Part shown: one piece after another, positions 9,856-19,262 of the stretch | How the letters are laid out: every line of letters begins with the position of its first letter | Position numbering within the stretch: the stretch's first letter is position 1 | Origin: Peristeroidobacter agariperforans | GTDB taxonomy: Bacteria; Pseudomonadota; Gammaproteobacteria; Steroidobacterales; Steroidobacteraceae | DNA length: 64,000 nt | Direction of reading: 5' to 3' | Assembly (NCBI RefSeq): GCF_004138335.1 | Contig: NZ_RYFW01000001.1 | Location: forward strand, 248,001 to 312,000 | Notes under the pieces: generated by a model | The model's input: only the letters and a program-made list of their open reading frames with translations | Told to the model about the DNA's origin: nothing | Databases searched by the model: none | Translations under genes and position numbers: made by a program

Positions 9856-10704
9856 CTAGAAGCGTTCGAACTTGCCGCCGCGATAAACAAACAACCGATC
9901 GGTGAGCGAGTACGGACCGTCGGCGGCGGCTTTCTTGGCCAGCTCGCGGAGTTTCTTCACGCCTTCCTTGTTGTTCGAGCCGGTGAACAACAGCACGTCG
10001 CGCGTCGGTACCGCGATGACGATCTCACCTTCGACGCCGAGCTCGTCGGCGTTCCAGACCTCCTCGAGCAACAGCAAGCTGGGAACATAGTCGCTGCCTG
10101 CGGTCATCATGGAGACCAGCGGCCCCCTCACCGCTTCGGGATGCGGCAGGATCCGCCGCAGGTTCTCGATCGCCAGCGCTCGCAGCTTGTCTTTCTGCAA
10201 GCCGGCTTCCTGCAGATCCTTAGGGCCGAAATAACGAATGTTCTGCGGAGTGTCTTCGGCGTAGACGATCACCAGGTCTTTGTTCAGCGCCTCGATCACC
10301 TGCTCCGCAGGCTCGCCGCCGCTGCGAGCCTTGGCGGCACGTCGCACCTCCTTGGACCACGCGCGATCTTTGATTACCGGCACGATTTGTTGTGGATCCA
10401 GCGGCCCCGGCTCCTTGGCGCTCTCGGCGAACGAGGCGACGTAGCGCGCAAGCACATCCGACTTATTTGCGGCCTCTCCTGAATATTCGCTATAGGCATT
10501 GTCGAGAAACGCGCGCGCCGTTTCTCCCTCCGTCCCCGTGATCGTCAGATGCAGCGGCTCGACGACGGTAACAACCGACCCTGGCAGAGCTGCTGCAAGC
10601 GCCGCCCTGAATTCTTCCGTGAACTGCTGGGGCGACAACACGCCCGAGGCCGCGTGCACGCTCAGCGCCACCAGCAGGCTTGCCACTGCAAAGATCCGTT
10701 TCAT
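9856..10704 (-). CDS. DUF1444 (YtpQ-like) exported protein
   Basis: 282 residues from the ATG at 10704, with a likely signal peptide (KRIFAVASLLVALSVHA, cleavage after VHA). A start five codons upstream at 10719 is also possible. The body carries the DUF1444 pattern, including NKDLVIVYAEDTPQNIRY and EEVWNADELGVEGEIVIAVP. The function of this family is not known. The predicted export is notable because DUF1444 members in Bacillus are cytoplasmic. The 3' end is seven bases from the arfB stop (convergent). Confidence 0.75.
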   Translation of the reverse strand: MKRIFAVASLLVALSVHAASGVLSPQQFTEEFRAALAAALPGSVVTVVEPLHLTITGTEGETARAFLDNAYSEYSGEAANKSDVLARYVASFAESAKEPGPLDPQQIVPVIKDRAWSKEVRRAAKARSGGEPAEQVIEALNKDLVIVYAEDTPQNIRYFGPKDLQEAGLQKDKLRALAIENLRRILPHPEAVRGPLVSMMTAGSDYVPSLLLLEEVWNADELGVEGEIVIAVPTRDVLLFTGSNNKEGVKKLRELAKKAAADGPYSLTDRLFVYRGGKFERF

Positions 10705-10783
10705 CGAATTGCCAAGCATTGCTCACCCCAATCCGGCGGCCTGAGATATTTTCCGAAGCTGAACGAGCCACGGACGACCGATC

Positions 10784-11440
10784 TTGAGACAGATCATCGA
10801 GTCATTATCGCCCCGCGCGGAGTTTGCCACGGTGATGCTGGGCGCGTTCGGCATGTTCGTGATGAGCAGCCTCACGGCAGCCTTCGCCGGCGGATCGTCC
10901 AGCCCGCTCACCAACGATGCCCTGCTCGATCTGGTCGCGTATGAAGCCGTCCTGTTGGCCATGCTGGGAATCTTTCTGTCGCTGCGCGGCTGGCGCCCGG
11001 CCGACGTGGGGCTCTCGCCCACCCTGAAAGATACCGCCATTGGCGGCGTCATCGTCCTGGCGGACTATATGGTTTATATCGTCGCCTGGTCGATCTACAG
11101 CCAGTTCACCACCGTCAGCAGCGATCTATCGATCTCGGCAGATCTGCAGGTATCCAGCGTAGTGCTGCTGTCGCTGGTGAACGGGTTCTTCGAGGAGCTG
11201 TTCGTTTGCGGCTATTTGATCAACGCAGTGAAGAAACGTCGCAGCGTGGTGTTCGCGATCAATGTGAGCGTGGCAATTCGACTGGCGTACCACCTCTATC
11301 AAGGTCCGATCGCCGTACCGAGCATCGTTCCCATGGGGCTGATCTTCGGTTACTGGTTCGCCAGAACCGGCAGGCTCTGGCCATTGGTGGTCGCACACGC
11401 ACTCATGGACTTCGTGGCGCTGTGGCCGCATGTCGAATGA
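10784..11440 (+). CDS. CPBP-family intramembrane protease-like protein
   Basis: 218 residues, largely hydrophobic, with six or so membrane segments. CPBP (CAAX protease and bacteriocin-processing) motifs can be placed: EELFVCGYL near residue 145, RLAYHLYQGP near 168 and HALMDF near 208. The canonical first motif is EExxxR; here the Arg position is Cys, so activity may be altered. The start is a TTG at 10784 with no strong ribosome site, and an internal start is possible. A second membrane protein gene follows 18 bases downstream. Confidence 0.75.
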   Translation: MRQIIESLSPRAEFATVMLGAFGMFVMSSLTAAFAGGSSSPLTNDALLDLVAYEAVLLAMLGIFLSLRGWRPADVGLSPTLKDTAIGGVIVLADYMVYIVAWSIYSQFTTVSSDLSISADLQVSSVVLLSLVNGFFEELFVCGYLINAVKKRRSVVFAINVSVAIRLAYHLYQGPIAVPSIVPMGLIFGYWFARTGRLWPLVVAHALMDFVALWPHVE

Positions 11441-11458
11441 ACTGTCACTGAGGCAACC

Positions 11459-11917
11459 ATGGAACTGGCCCGCAAAAGAGATCTGCTGCAAGCAGCGGCG
11501 ATGGCACTGCCGCTGCCGATTACCGTGCTGGTGACGGGAGATCCGCTCTATATCGGGCTGTGGTATTACCTGGCCATTCCGGCATTCATCATCGGCACGG
11601 GCGCGCTGATGAAAGCACCGCCGCCGTATCTCACCGGCGCGTCGCTGACCATCGCCGCGGCCTTTCTGGTTTATATGATGGTGAACTACACGGCGACACG
11701 GCCGGAGGGGCTGCTCGGCCTGGGGCATTTGCTTTCGGTGCCGGGGGGCATACTTGGCCATGTGCTTGGAGTCGCCGTGTCCAAGCGCCAGGCAAACGCC
11801 CTTCCGGTACTGGCCTGTGGAGCGCTCGGCTGGGGCCTGGGCTTCTTTCTGAACAACCTCTTCGTGTGCAACACCGTCATGTACTGCGGCCCGCTATCAC
11901 TGCGCGCGTTGCTTTAA
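11459..11917 (+). CDS. Hypothetical integral membrane protein
   Basis: 152 residues with about four hydrophobic segments and no family I recognise. A pair of cysteines near the C-terminus (CNTVMYCGP) is the only feature that stands out. It follows the CPBP-like gene closely on the same strand and converges on pldA with a 10-base gap. The composition and lack of charged loops suggest an inner-membrane protein. Confidence 0.6.
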   Translation: MELARKRDLLQAAAMALPLPITVLVTGDPLYIGLWYYLAIPAFIIGTGALMKAPPPYLTGASLTIAAAFLVYMMVNYTATRPEGLLGLGHLLSVPGGILGHVLGVAVSKRQANALPVLACGALGWGLGFFLNNLFVCNTVMYCGPLSLRALL

Positions 11918-11927
11918 CGAGCGCCTC

Positions 11928-13118
11928 CTACAGCGCCACCGCTATGCCCAAGCGCAGCTGCGAATCCAGCTTGCGATTGTAGTCGAGCAGGCTCTCGCCG
12001 TAGCCGTTGAAGTACTGCATCGTCAGCCAGCCGGTGAGATCGCCGCCGCTGAGCTTGGACAGCGGATAGGAAACATTCAGCTCGATGCTGCCATTGTTGC
12101 CGCGCTTGCCCTTGCGCAGCGTGGTCCAGAAATCCAGACCGCCTTTGGCGCCGAAGCCGAGCACCCAGTCGACATAGCCGCGATAGTCGGCAATGTCTGG
12201 ATTCTCGTCGGCGGAAATGTAGTTGTGAACCAGCGGCGCGGCATAGAACCGCAGGCCGGCGGGGTCGCCAAAGGTCAGAATGGGTCGCACATAGAACATG
12301 TTGAAGCTGCGCGAGTCCTCGCCTTCCTTGCCGTTGGACTCGTGACCGAAGCCGGTCTCCACGCCGAGCCGCAGTTGGCCATCGAACAGGCGGGTGAGAT
12401 CGGTATGGGAATAAAACAGCCGGGGCCGGTAGCTCGAGTCCTTGAACGGCTTGGAGAGATCGTTCAGGTCCCACAACGACGTCTGCGAATATGAAAGATA
12501 CAAATCGTCGATCCAGGGCAGGCGGCTGGCCAACCGCCCCCGATTGTCGAACAGCTGATAGCGCAGGCTGATCTGAAACTTCGCATTCAGGCCGTCATCG
12601 CCGCCGACGATGAAATAAACCGGTTCATACACCGACACCGCCAGCGGCGGCGGCTTGTCGACGAGCGCGGTCGTGTATGACTGCTTCGGAGGTTCGGCAT
12701 GACGGGTAGCCTCGTTGGCCGCAACTGTCCCGGTGTTGGCCGCGGGCGGAAGAATCTGCAGAGCGACCGAGTTCGACGCCAGCCCCGTCGGCACCAGCGT
12801 TGCGACCCCTTCGACGTTCTGCGGCAACGTACCTTGCAACTTCATACGTGTGAAGCCGCCTGAAGCAACCTCGATATGCCCGGTGCGCTCCGGCGTCATC
12901 TCGATGACGGACAGCCCGGTAGGCGTCTCGAACCGCACGTGCAGCTTGTCGGGCAGCTCCACCACCAGCGGCTCCGGCTCGCTGTTCGTCAAAGTCAGAT
13001 CGAGCTGCAGCGGCGTGCCTGAAACGACCTGGGCATGCGGTGTGGAGAGAATGATGTCGGCGCGCGCGCCCCAGCTGACGAGTACAGCGAGCACGAGCAG
13101 CAGCTTGGAAATATTCAT
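11928..13118 (-). CDS. pldA: Outer membrane phospholipase A1
   Basis: 396 residues with a signal peptide (ISKLLLVLAVLVSWGARA, cleavage after ARA). The catalytic signature of OMPLA is present: GFGHESNGKEGEDSRSFN, which aligns with the E. coli H-x-S motif and the downstream Asn of RSWN. The barrel pattern runs to the C-terminus (LGIAVAL). An additional N-terminal domain of about 130 residues with beta-sandwich character precedes the barrel and is not in E. coli PldA (289 residues). The enzyme degrades phospholipids that reach the outer leaflet. It lies close to plsB. Confidence 0.93.
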   Translation of the reverse strand: MNISKLLLVLAVLVSWGARADIILSTPHAQVVSGTPLQLDLTLTNSEPEPLVVELPDKLHVRFETPTGLSVIEMTPERTGHIEVASGGFTRMKLQGTLPQNVEGVATLVPTGLASNSVALQILPPAANTGTVAANEATRHAEPPKQSYTTALVDKPPPLAVSVYEPVYFIVGGDDGLNAKFQISLRYQLFDNRGRLASRLPWIDDLYLSYSQTSLWDLNDLSKPFKDSSYRPRLFYSHTDLTRLFDGQLRLGVETGFGHESNGKEGEDSRSFNMFYVRPILTFGDPAGLRFYAAPLVHNYISADENPDIADYRGYVDWVLGFGAKGGLDFWTTLRKGKRGNNGSIELNVSYPLSKLSGGDLTGWLTMQYFNGYGESLLDYNRKLDSQLRLGIAVAL

Positions 13119-13227
13119 GACACGGAACGACTGCGAGCGAGCAATGATTGAAGCCTACCGGGCCAGCACTGATCCGGCCAGCGTCGGTAATTCAGGAACG
13201 CGGGCTGCCCACACCCGAACCGCTTGG

Positions 13228-15681
13228 TCAGCGGTGGGTCACCTGGAGCACGCTGTTTCGAATCTGCTCGTGCAACACCAGCTGCGCATCGTCCGCAACC
13301 GCCGGCAGCATGTCCGTATAGGTCAAGCGTCCTTCCGCGTTTACTCCCAGCACATTGCGAGCACGCAACAGATCGATGAAGTTCTTGAACAGGATCTTGT
13401 CGTGGAACTCCGGCGAGTTCAGCTCGTACAGCAGCGACATCCGCTGCGCCATCAGCTGGCATTGGGTTTCGAGTGCGTCCTGGCTGATGCGACCGCTGCC
13501 GTGTTTGAGCAGCACGGCGATCACCAGATAGTAACGCTCGATGATCTGCACCGTGACCTGCGCAAGGTTCGACAGCTGCACGGCCTCGGCGGATCCGGTC
13601 GGCGGACGCCGCCATTGCGCGCCGGCTTCCACCGACTCGAGCAGGCCATGATTCGCCAGGTCATCCAGCGTCTCCAGCGTGACCGCGCTCATTTCCTCTT
13701 CCGTCCAACGCAGGAACAGCTCGTCCCGAACATAGGGATAGATTCGCCACATCAGACGCTGGATGTCTTCGGTGCGCATGGTGCGATTGTTCAGGAAGCA
13801 GCACGCGATCAGCGACGGCAGTGCCATCAAGTGCAGCACGTTGTTGCGGAAGTAAGTCATGAGCACGGAGTTCTCCTCCGTCATCTGCATGACGTCGCCC
13901 AGCTGATGTTTCAGCCGCTGAATCACGCCCATGCGCTCGCCATGGCGCACGATCGAGGCGCCGTCGCTCTCGGTGACCCAGATCAAGGACGAATACGGCG
14001 CCTGTCGCAGCAGCGACGCATACAACTCCAGCTGCCGCGCGAGATCGCTTTCGAGCATCGACTGCTTTGGCGTCGCAAGCAACGCCGTCGCAATCAAATT
14101 CATCGGCGCCACGCAGGCGGCGCCGTTGATGTTCGTCATGATGCGCGTCGCGAGCTCATCCACCGCGAGCGAGAGCCACGCCGGCCGCTCCGTTTTCTCG
14201 ACCAGGTGACGGCTCTCGGGATCGTGACGCTTCAGGATCTCGTTGAGATGAATTGCTTCGCCGAAGCTCACGTGCACCTTGCCGAAGCGCTTACGCAGCG
14301 CCGGCAATGTCCGCAGCATGGTGAAGACGGATTCCTTCTCCTTTGGCTTGCCGAGCATCTCGTTGACGTAGGTCTTGCCCTCGATCAGTCGCTCGTAGCC
14401 GAAGTACACCGGCAGGAACACGATGGGCCGCCGCGGGTCGCGCAAGTAGCTGCGCAAGGTCATGGACAGCATGCCGGTCTTGGGCTGTAACAAACGACCG
14501 GTGCGGCTGCGCCCGCCTTCGATGAAATATTCGATCGAATGGCCGCGCGCCATCATCAGGCCCAGGTATTTCATGAATACCATGGTGTACAGCGCATTGC
14601 CCTTGAAGCTGCGACGCATGAAGAACGCGCCGCCCTTGCGCAGGAAGCGCCCGACGCCAGCCATGTTCAGGTTGATGCCGGCCGCGATGTGCGGGATGGC
14701 GTAGCCCTTGTAATAGATGACGTAGGACAGCAGCAGATAATCGATGTGACTGCGATGGCACGGCACGTAGATCACTTCGTTGCCGTCGATCACCTTCTGC
14801 AGCTGTTCGACGTGGTGCAGCTCGACGCCGTCGTACAGACGCGTCCAGAACCAGCTGAGGCCCTTGGCCATGAACGCCACGAAGATGTGCGAATAATTGG
14901 CGGCAATCTCCCAAACGTAGTCCTGCGCCAGCTTCAACGCTTCGCGCCGGGAGATTTTCTTCGAGCGCATCTCGTCGGCCATCGCGCGACGCACGGCCCC
15001 CGCGCGCAGCACTTGCGTCGCCATCGTCCGTCGATGCGAAAGATCGGGCCCGAGGGTCGCCGCGCGTTGGCGCGCCAGGTTGAGCCGCAACGCGCGAGTG
15101 AGACGCCGAACGGTGCGCGCCCTGTCGGTGCCTTCGTTCACGGCCGCACGCAATGAGACCGGCTCGCCAAACTGAACGAACAGATTGCGGCCATTCACCA
15201 TCAGCGACAGCAAACGACGGAAGCGTCCGACGCGCTCCCAGTTCTCGGACAGCAGAATGCGCAGCCACGAGTCCTTGCGATTGGGCGCCCGGCCCCACAG
15301 GACGGTGACGGGGATCAAATCCACATCGAGCGTGGGATCGTCGAACGCCGCAGCGACCAGCGAGCGCATCGACTCCGAAATGCGGTAGTCGGTGCGATCT
15401 CCCCAAAAGCCCGCGCGACGTTCGAGGAACAGCACGGATTCGGATGGCAGAGGCTTTTTCAACGCCTGCGAAGGCGCTGGCAACCCGTGCGCGGCACACA
15501 CTTTTTCGAGCACGACCAGGTCGGCGATCGCGGACTCGCTCAGTACATAACAGATCGGCCGCTCCCGCTGCGCATAGCGGGCGCGCAGATCTTCGGGCAG
15601 AACGTGTGGACGCGCCCACATCGAAACGGGCGCGCGCAGCAAGCTCAACCAGAGTCTGTCGAGTCCGGAGAAGTCAGCCAT
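13228..15681 (-). CDS. plsB: Glycerol-3-phosphate acyltransferase
   Basis: 817 residues, similar to E. coli PlsB (807). Acyltransferase motifs appear in order: PCHRSHIDYLLL (HX4D), GAFFMRRSF, FIEGGRSRTGRLLQPK and IVFLPVYFGYERL. PlsB acylates glycerol-3-phosphate at position 1, the first step of phospholipid synthesis, at the inner membrane. The start at 15681 is an ATG. Downstream on the same strand is pldA, 110 bases away. Confidence 0.96.
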   Translation of the reverse strand: MADFSGLDRLWLSLLRAPVSMWARPHVLPEDLRARYAQRERPICYVLSESAIADLVVLEKVCAAHGLPAPSQALKKPLPSESVLFLERRAGFWGDRTDYRISESMRSLVAAAFDDPTLDVDLIPVTVLWGRAPNRKDSWLRILLSENWERVGRFRRLLSLMVNGRNLFVQFGEPVSLRAAVNEGTDRARTVRRLTRALRLNLARQRAATLGPDLSHRRTMATQVLRAGAVRRAMADEMRSKKISRREALKLAQDYVWEIAANYSHIFVAFMAKGLSWFWTRLYDGVELHHVEQLQKVIDGNEVIYVPCHRSHIDYLLLSYVIYYKGYAIPHIAAGINLNMAGVGRFLRKGGAFFMRRSFKGNALYTMVFMKYLGLMMARGHSIEYFIEGGRSRTGRLLQPKTGMLSMTLRSYLRDPRRPIVFLPVYFGYERLIEGKTYVNEMLGKPKEKESVFTMLRTLPALRKRFGKVHVSFGEAIHLNEILKRHDPESRHLVEKTERPAWLSLAVDELATRIMTNINGAACVAPMNLIATALLATPKQSMLESDLARQLELYASLLRQAPYSSLIWVTESDGASIVRHGERMGVIQRLKHQLGDVMQMTEENSVLMTYFRNNVLHLMALPSLIACCFLNNRTMRTEDIQRLMWRIYPYVRDELFLRWTEEEMSAVTLETLDDLANHGLLESVEAGAQWRRPPTGSAEAVQLSNLAQVTVQIIERYYLVIAVLLKHGSGRISQDALETQCQLMAQRMSLLYELNSPEFHDKILFKNFIDLLRARNVLGVNAEGRLTYTDMLPAVADDAQLVLHEQIRNSVLQVTHR

Positions 15682-15702
15682 GGGTGGTGGGTTTGCGCCG
15701 CG

Positions 15703-15936
15703 CTATTCGGCGGTCTGGTTCTCGTTCTGTTCGAGCGCGCGGTCGATCGCTTGCTTGTGATCCTGAACCTGGCCCTCGACGGCGCGGGCCTTGTCGACGG
15801 CGCCTGCCATGTCACCGAACGCGGTTTCCTCGACCGGCGGCGGCTCGGCGGGCTGCTGCTGGGAACCGCAAGCGGCGAGTAATGACGCGACGAGCGCCAG
15901 CGACAGTAGGCTGCGATTCCTGCTCTTGTTGGTCAT
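15703..15936 (-). CDS. Small lipoprotein
   Basis: 77 residues with a lipoprotein signal (SLLSLALVASLLAACG, acylated Cys at about position 23). The mature part starts with a Gln/Pro-rich linker and continues as a short acidic helix (AVDKARAVEGQVQDHKQAID). No family is recognised. The AAC-G lipobox without Asp at +2 predicts an outer-membrane destination. It lies 21 bases upstream of plsB on the same strand and may be cotranscribed. ATG start with GGAGTT upstream. Confidence 0.8.
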   Translation of the reverse strand: MTNKSRNRSLLSLALVASLLAACGSQQQPAEPPPVEETAFGDMAGAVDKARAVEGQVQDHKQAIDRALEQNENQTAE

Positions 15937-15998
15937 GTGGAACTCCTGTCGGTCGACCTCGCCACGTTCCGGTCGCGAATATTAGCAGGAGCGCAAAC

Positions 15999-16511
15999 TC
16001 ATGCGCTGGCCGCCAGGCGCCGCAGGAAGTTGTCCAGCAACGCGCACACATCGGTCAGGTTGGCCGTGAGGCGGTGATCTGAATCCAGAATATGCAGCGC
16101 GCTCTTATATTGGCGCGCATAGCGGATGCTGTTTTCCACCGGAACGATGTCGTCGTTCCAGCCGTGCACGATATCCACGGGACAGGCCGGCGGCGCCGGC
16201 GTGTATTTTTCATAGCCCGGCATGAAGAATGCCGGCGCCAGCAGGAACAAGCCGCGCGTTACGACCTGAGTCGAAACCGTCGTGCACACGTGCGCGCCGA
16301 GGCTCGAGCCCACCAGCAGCAGCTCTCCGGGCAACTTCTTGCAGACCTCGAGCAGCTTGCTGACGCGTGCGGCCGGATCGGCCATGCCGCGATAATCCAC
16401 CGACTCGACCGTCAGACCATGTTTCTTCGCGACTTCGGCCATGGCGACGATCTTCGTGCCCCAGGGGTCGCCATCCTGGCCGTGCGAGAACACGATGTAT
16501 TGCTGACTCAC
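15999..16511 (-). CDS. Small alpha/beta hydrolase
   Basis: 170 residues. An alpha/beta-hydrolase core with the nucleophile motif VGSSLGAH, the acid region HGWNDDIVP and the histidine in LDSDHRL, giving a complete triad in the expected order. The minimal fold with few insertions resembles YqiA/RBBP9-like esterases; the substrate is unknown. The GTG start (16511) overlaps the last base of the ttcA stop (TAGTG), which indicates translational coupling. Confidence 0.85.
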   Translation of the reverse strand: MSQQYIVFSHGQDGDPWGTKIVAMAEVAKKHGLTVESVDYRGMADPAARVSKLLEVCKKLPGELLLVGSSLGAHVCTTVSTQVVTRGLFLLAPAFFMPGYEKYTPAPPACPVDIVHGWNDDIVPVENSIRYARQYKSALHILDSDHRLTANLTDVCALLDNFLRRLAASA

Positions 16512-17341
16512 TAAAACAGCTCCCCGGGATTATTGGTGACCTCACCTTCTGGGGTCGGTCGCGTGTTGAAATCGTAGCGCGTCGGATCGGCCAGGTGCGA
16601 GAGCGTCACGTTGCGCAGACTGGAGAAGATCGACTCGGTGCGGCCGGGGTATTGGCGTTCCCATTCGCGCAGCATCTTCTTGATCTCGACCCGCTGCATA
16701 TTCTCTTGCGAGCCGCACAGCGAGCACGGAATCAAGGGAAATTCCCGAGCGCGGGCGTAGCGCTCGATGTCCTGCTCGGCGACATAGGCCAGCGGACGGA
16801 TCACGATGTGCCGACCATCCTCCGAGTGCAGCTTCGGCGGCATGGCCTTGAGCTTGCCGCCGAAGAACATGTTCAGGAACAACGTTTCGATGATGTCGTC
16901 GCGATGGTGGCCGAGCGCGATCTTGGTGATGCCGTTCTCGGCCGCGAATCGATACAAAGCGCCGCGCCGCAGCCGCGAGCACAGGCCGCACATGGTGCGG
17001 CCCTCGGGAATCACGCGTTTGACGACGCTGTAGGTGTCCTGCTCGATGATATGAAACGGAATGCCCAGCGCCTTCAGATAGCCCGGCAGCACATGCTCGG
17101 GAAAGCCCGGCTGTTTCTGATCCAGGTTCACCGCGATCAGCTCGAAGTGCACCGGCGCGCTGCGCTGGAGCGACATCAGGATGTCGAGCATGGTGTACGA
17201 GTCCTTGCCGCCGGACAGGCACACCATCACCTTGTCGCCCGCCTCGATCATGCGGAAATCTTCGATGGCCTTGCCGGCGAGGCTGCGCAGCCGCGCTTGC
17301 AGGCGCTTGAAGTTGTTCGAGTAGTCGGGAACGGCGGACAT
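16511..17341 (-). CDS. ttcA: tRNA 2-thiocytidine(32) synthetase TtcA
   Basis: 276 residues. The PP-loop [13 protein letters not shown] activates C32 of tRNA with ATP. The cysteines in [11 protein letters not shown] (CxxC) and in CSLCGSQEN bind the iron-sulfur cluster used for thiolation. Length and motifs match TtcA. The start lies two bases after the M32 peptidase stop and the stop overlaps the hydrolase start, so the three genes form one operon. Confidence 0.96.
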   Translation of the reverse strand: MSAVPDYSNNFKRLQARLRSLAGKAIEDFRMIEAGDKVMVCLSGGKDSYTMLDILMSLQRSAPVHFELIAVNLDQKQPGFPEHVLPGYLKALGIPFHIIEQDTYSVVKRVIPEGRTMCGLCSRLRRGALYRFAAENGITKIALGHHRDDIIETLFLNMFFGGKLKAMPPKLHSEDGRHIVIRPLAYVAEQDIERYARAREFPLIPCSLCGSQENMQRVEIKKMLREWERQYPGRTESIFSSLRNVTLSHLADPTRYDFNTRPTPEGEVTNNPGELF

Positions 17342-17343
17342 GC

Positions 17344-18840
17344 TCAGGCTTCCAGGTATTTGCCTTCGATATAGCGCAGCCAGGCGGCTGCGGACAGCGG
17401 CTTGCCAGTGGCGTTGCGGATCAGGTCGGGCGTGCTCACGCTCGCGGCGAGCGAGTGCACATTCTGCCGCAACCAGTCGAATAATCCCCCGAATTGTCCC
17501 GCGGCGATCTCCTCATCGAGCTGCGCACGGTCGGAGCGCAGGCTTTCGTACAGCTGACCGGCGATCACCGCGCCGATCGCGTAGGACGGGAAATACCCGA
17601 ACGAGCCCACCGCCCAATGCACGTCTTGCAGACAACCCTCGGCGTCGTTCGCCGGCCGCACGCCGAGCCGGTCGCCCATGCGGGTATTCCAGGCTTCGGG
17701 CAGATCCCGGATTTTCAGCTCGCCCTTCAGGATCTGCTGCTCCAACTCATAGCGCAGCAGGATGTGCACCGGATAAGTGACCTCGTCGGCGTCGACGCGA
17801 ATCAGGCTGCGGCGAACCCGGATCAGCAGCCGGTACAGATTTTCTACTTCCCACTCCGGTCCGGTGACCCCGAAGGCTTTTTCCATGAGCGGCTTCAGAT
17901 AACGCAGGAACGGCCGGTTCCGGCAAATCAGCATCTCCAGCAGCAGCGACTGACTTTCCTGCATGGCCATGCCGCGGTCACGCCCGACCGGCTGACCGCG
18001 CCACTGTTCCGGCAAGCCCACGTCGTACATCGCATGACCTGTCTCGTGCAGCACGCCCATCAGGCCCGTCAGCGGCTCGGTCGCATTGAAGCGCGTGGTG
18101 ATGCGGATGTCGCCGGGAATGCCGCCGGTGAATGGGTGCTCACTCTCGTCCAGTCGACCGCGATCGAAGGGGAACCCCATGACCTTCATCAACTCGGTCG
18201 CCAGGTGCCGCTGCTTGCTGGCGGCAAACCGCCCGGTGATTTCCAGCGGCGCGTGCTTGGCCTGCGTGTCGATGGCTTCTTGGATCAGGCCGGGCAGACG
18301 CCGACCGACTGTAGTGAAAATGGCGTCAATCTCGGCGGTGGTCATGCCCGGACTGAACTCATCCAGCAGCGCATCGTAGGGATCGAGCTTGAGTGCTTTG
18401 CCGAGCAGATCCGCCTTGTTCCGCACCAGTGCTGCAACTTCTTCCAGATGCGGCGCGAACAAGGAGAAGTCGCTCTTCTGGCGGGCCTCGATCCACTTGA
18501 TTTCGGCCCGTGCGGTCGCCTTGGCAAGCCGTGAGACGAGGTTCTGCGGGGTGGCGATAGCGTGGTCGCGCTCCCGGCGCATCTCCTTCAGGTTGGCCTG
18601 CTGCCAATCCTCGAGGCCCGGCAAATTGGCCTCGGCGCGGTCGAGCAGGCGCGACACCCGAGGGGAGGTCACCAGCGCGTGCGATTCGGTCTCCAGAGCC
18701 GCGAGCTGTTCGCCCCGCAGTTCCGAGCTGCCGCGGGGCATCATCACCGCGGAATCCCAGCGCAACAGGCTGGCAGCGCTGCGAAAGGCGTGCAGACGCC
18801 GGAATTCCTGTTCGAGTTGTTGATAAGGCGTCAGAGCCAT
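17344..18840 (-). CDS. M32 family metallocarboxypeptidase (carboxypeptidase Taq type)
   Basis: 498 residues. The zinc motif HETGHAMYD (HExxH) and the downstream Glu within [12 protein letters not shown] are the M32 hallmarks, and the length is normal for the family. These cytoplasmic enzymes remove C-terminal residues from peptides. First gene of the M32-ttcA-hydrolase operon. ATG start at 18840. Confidence 0.95.
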   Translation of the reverse strand: MALTPYQQLEQEFRRLHAFRSAASLLRWDSAVMMPRGSSELRGEQLAALETESHALVTSPRVSRLLDRAEANLPGLEDWQQANLKEMRRERDHAIATPQNLVSRLAKATARAEIKWIEARQKSDFSLFAPHLEEVAALVRNKADLLGKALKLDPYDALLDEFSPGMTTAEIDAIFTTVGRRLPGLIQEAIDTQAKHAPLEITGRFAASKQRHLATELMKVMGFPFDRGRLDESEHPFTGGIPGDIRITTRFNATEPLTGLMGVLHETGHAMYDVGLPEQWRGQPVGRDRGMAMQESQSLLLEMLICRNRPFLRYLKPLMEKAFGVTGPEWEVENLYRLLIRVRRSLIRVDADEVTYPVHILLRYELEQQILKGELKIRDLPEAWNTRMGDRLGVRPANDAEGCLQDVHWAVGSFGYFPSYAIGAVIAGQLYESLRSDRAQLDEEIAAGQFGGLFDWLRQNVHSLAASVSTPDLIRNATGKPLSAAAWLRYIEGKYLEA

Positions 18841-19039
18841 GGCGCGATCCGAAAGCTAGGTTGCCCAAAGCGGGCACATCCTCGAAAGGCGCCATTCTAG
18901 CAATGCCCGTTTGGCCACTAGCGTCGTCGGGCCGCAATTGATTTTTTAATTTTCCTAATTAATGCGACTAGCAGGTGCCGCAATGATGCGGCTTCCATTC
19001 CAAAAAAGTATTTCTGAATTACAAAATATTTAGGGAACG

Positions 19040-19144
19040 CAGAGTATCTGCCGTGGTCTCATACACCGTCCTCCTGCGAGAGTGGTGCGAGCCACTCTGG
19101 GACACGAGCCGGTATGTGTTGCAGCCTACCGGCTCATTTTTTTT
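19040..19144 (+). ncRNA. Candidate small RNA with anti-Shine-Dalgarno segment
   Basis: Read rightward, the segment folds by eye into three hairpins: GCAGA/TCTGC at 19039-19051; AGAGTGG/CCACTCT at 19079-19098; and GAGCCGGTA/TACCGGCTC at 19106-19135, followed by A and eight T. The unpaired TCCTCCTGCG (19069-19078) lies between the first two. Extended to 19082, it is complementary over 13 bases to the leader of the receptor gene at 47360-50341 and over 12 bases to that of the gene at 39699-42605. The 5' end is not defined; an AT-rich promoter-like zone lies just upstream. The reverse strand also shows GCAGGAGG before an ATG, so a decayed leader is the alternative. Confidence 0.55.
19106..19144 (+). 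terminator. Intrinsic terminator of the candidate small RNA
   Basis: A perfect 9-base-pair GC-rich stem (19106-19114 with 19127-19135), 12-base loop, then A and an uninterrupted run of eight T on the plus strand. No protein-coding gene on the plus strand ends here, which is the main reason to suspect a non-coding transcript. Confidence 0.85.
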
Positions 19145-19160
19145 CGGGGTCGGGAGCGGG

Positions 19161-19262
19161 GCCATCCTGCCACCGCCCCTCCCGCGACCTGGCAAAAAGG
19201 CGTGACTTTTTTGCCGGTCGCCGCCGCCGGACGGCGGCGGGTACATCCCTGTACCCGGGGCG
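19161..19262 (-). repeat. Structured GC-rich intergenic repeat, copy A
   Basis: About 100 bases with three hairpins: GGCAAAAA with TTTTTGCC, GCCGCCG with CGGCGGC, and GGGTACA with TGTACCC. The whole unit aligns with 56719-56811 and its middle part with 24764-24803. It begins about 40 bases past the stop of the RND gene in the same relative orientation as the other copies. Confidence 0.7.

Noticed and set aside
19040-19082. Decayed TonB-dependent receptor leader on the minus strand (CTCTCGCAGGAGG then ATG at 19061)
   Set aside because: Only the 13-base core matches the receptor leaders; the following codons read 10 residues to a stop with no similarity to the receptor start. The plus-strand terminator is better explained by a small RNA, but this alternative is not excluded.
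18960-19145. 6S RNA
   Set aside because: The size of a longer transcript would fit, but there is no long closing stem with a central open bubble; the segment is a series of short local hairpins.
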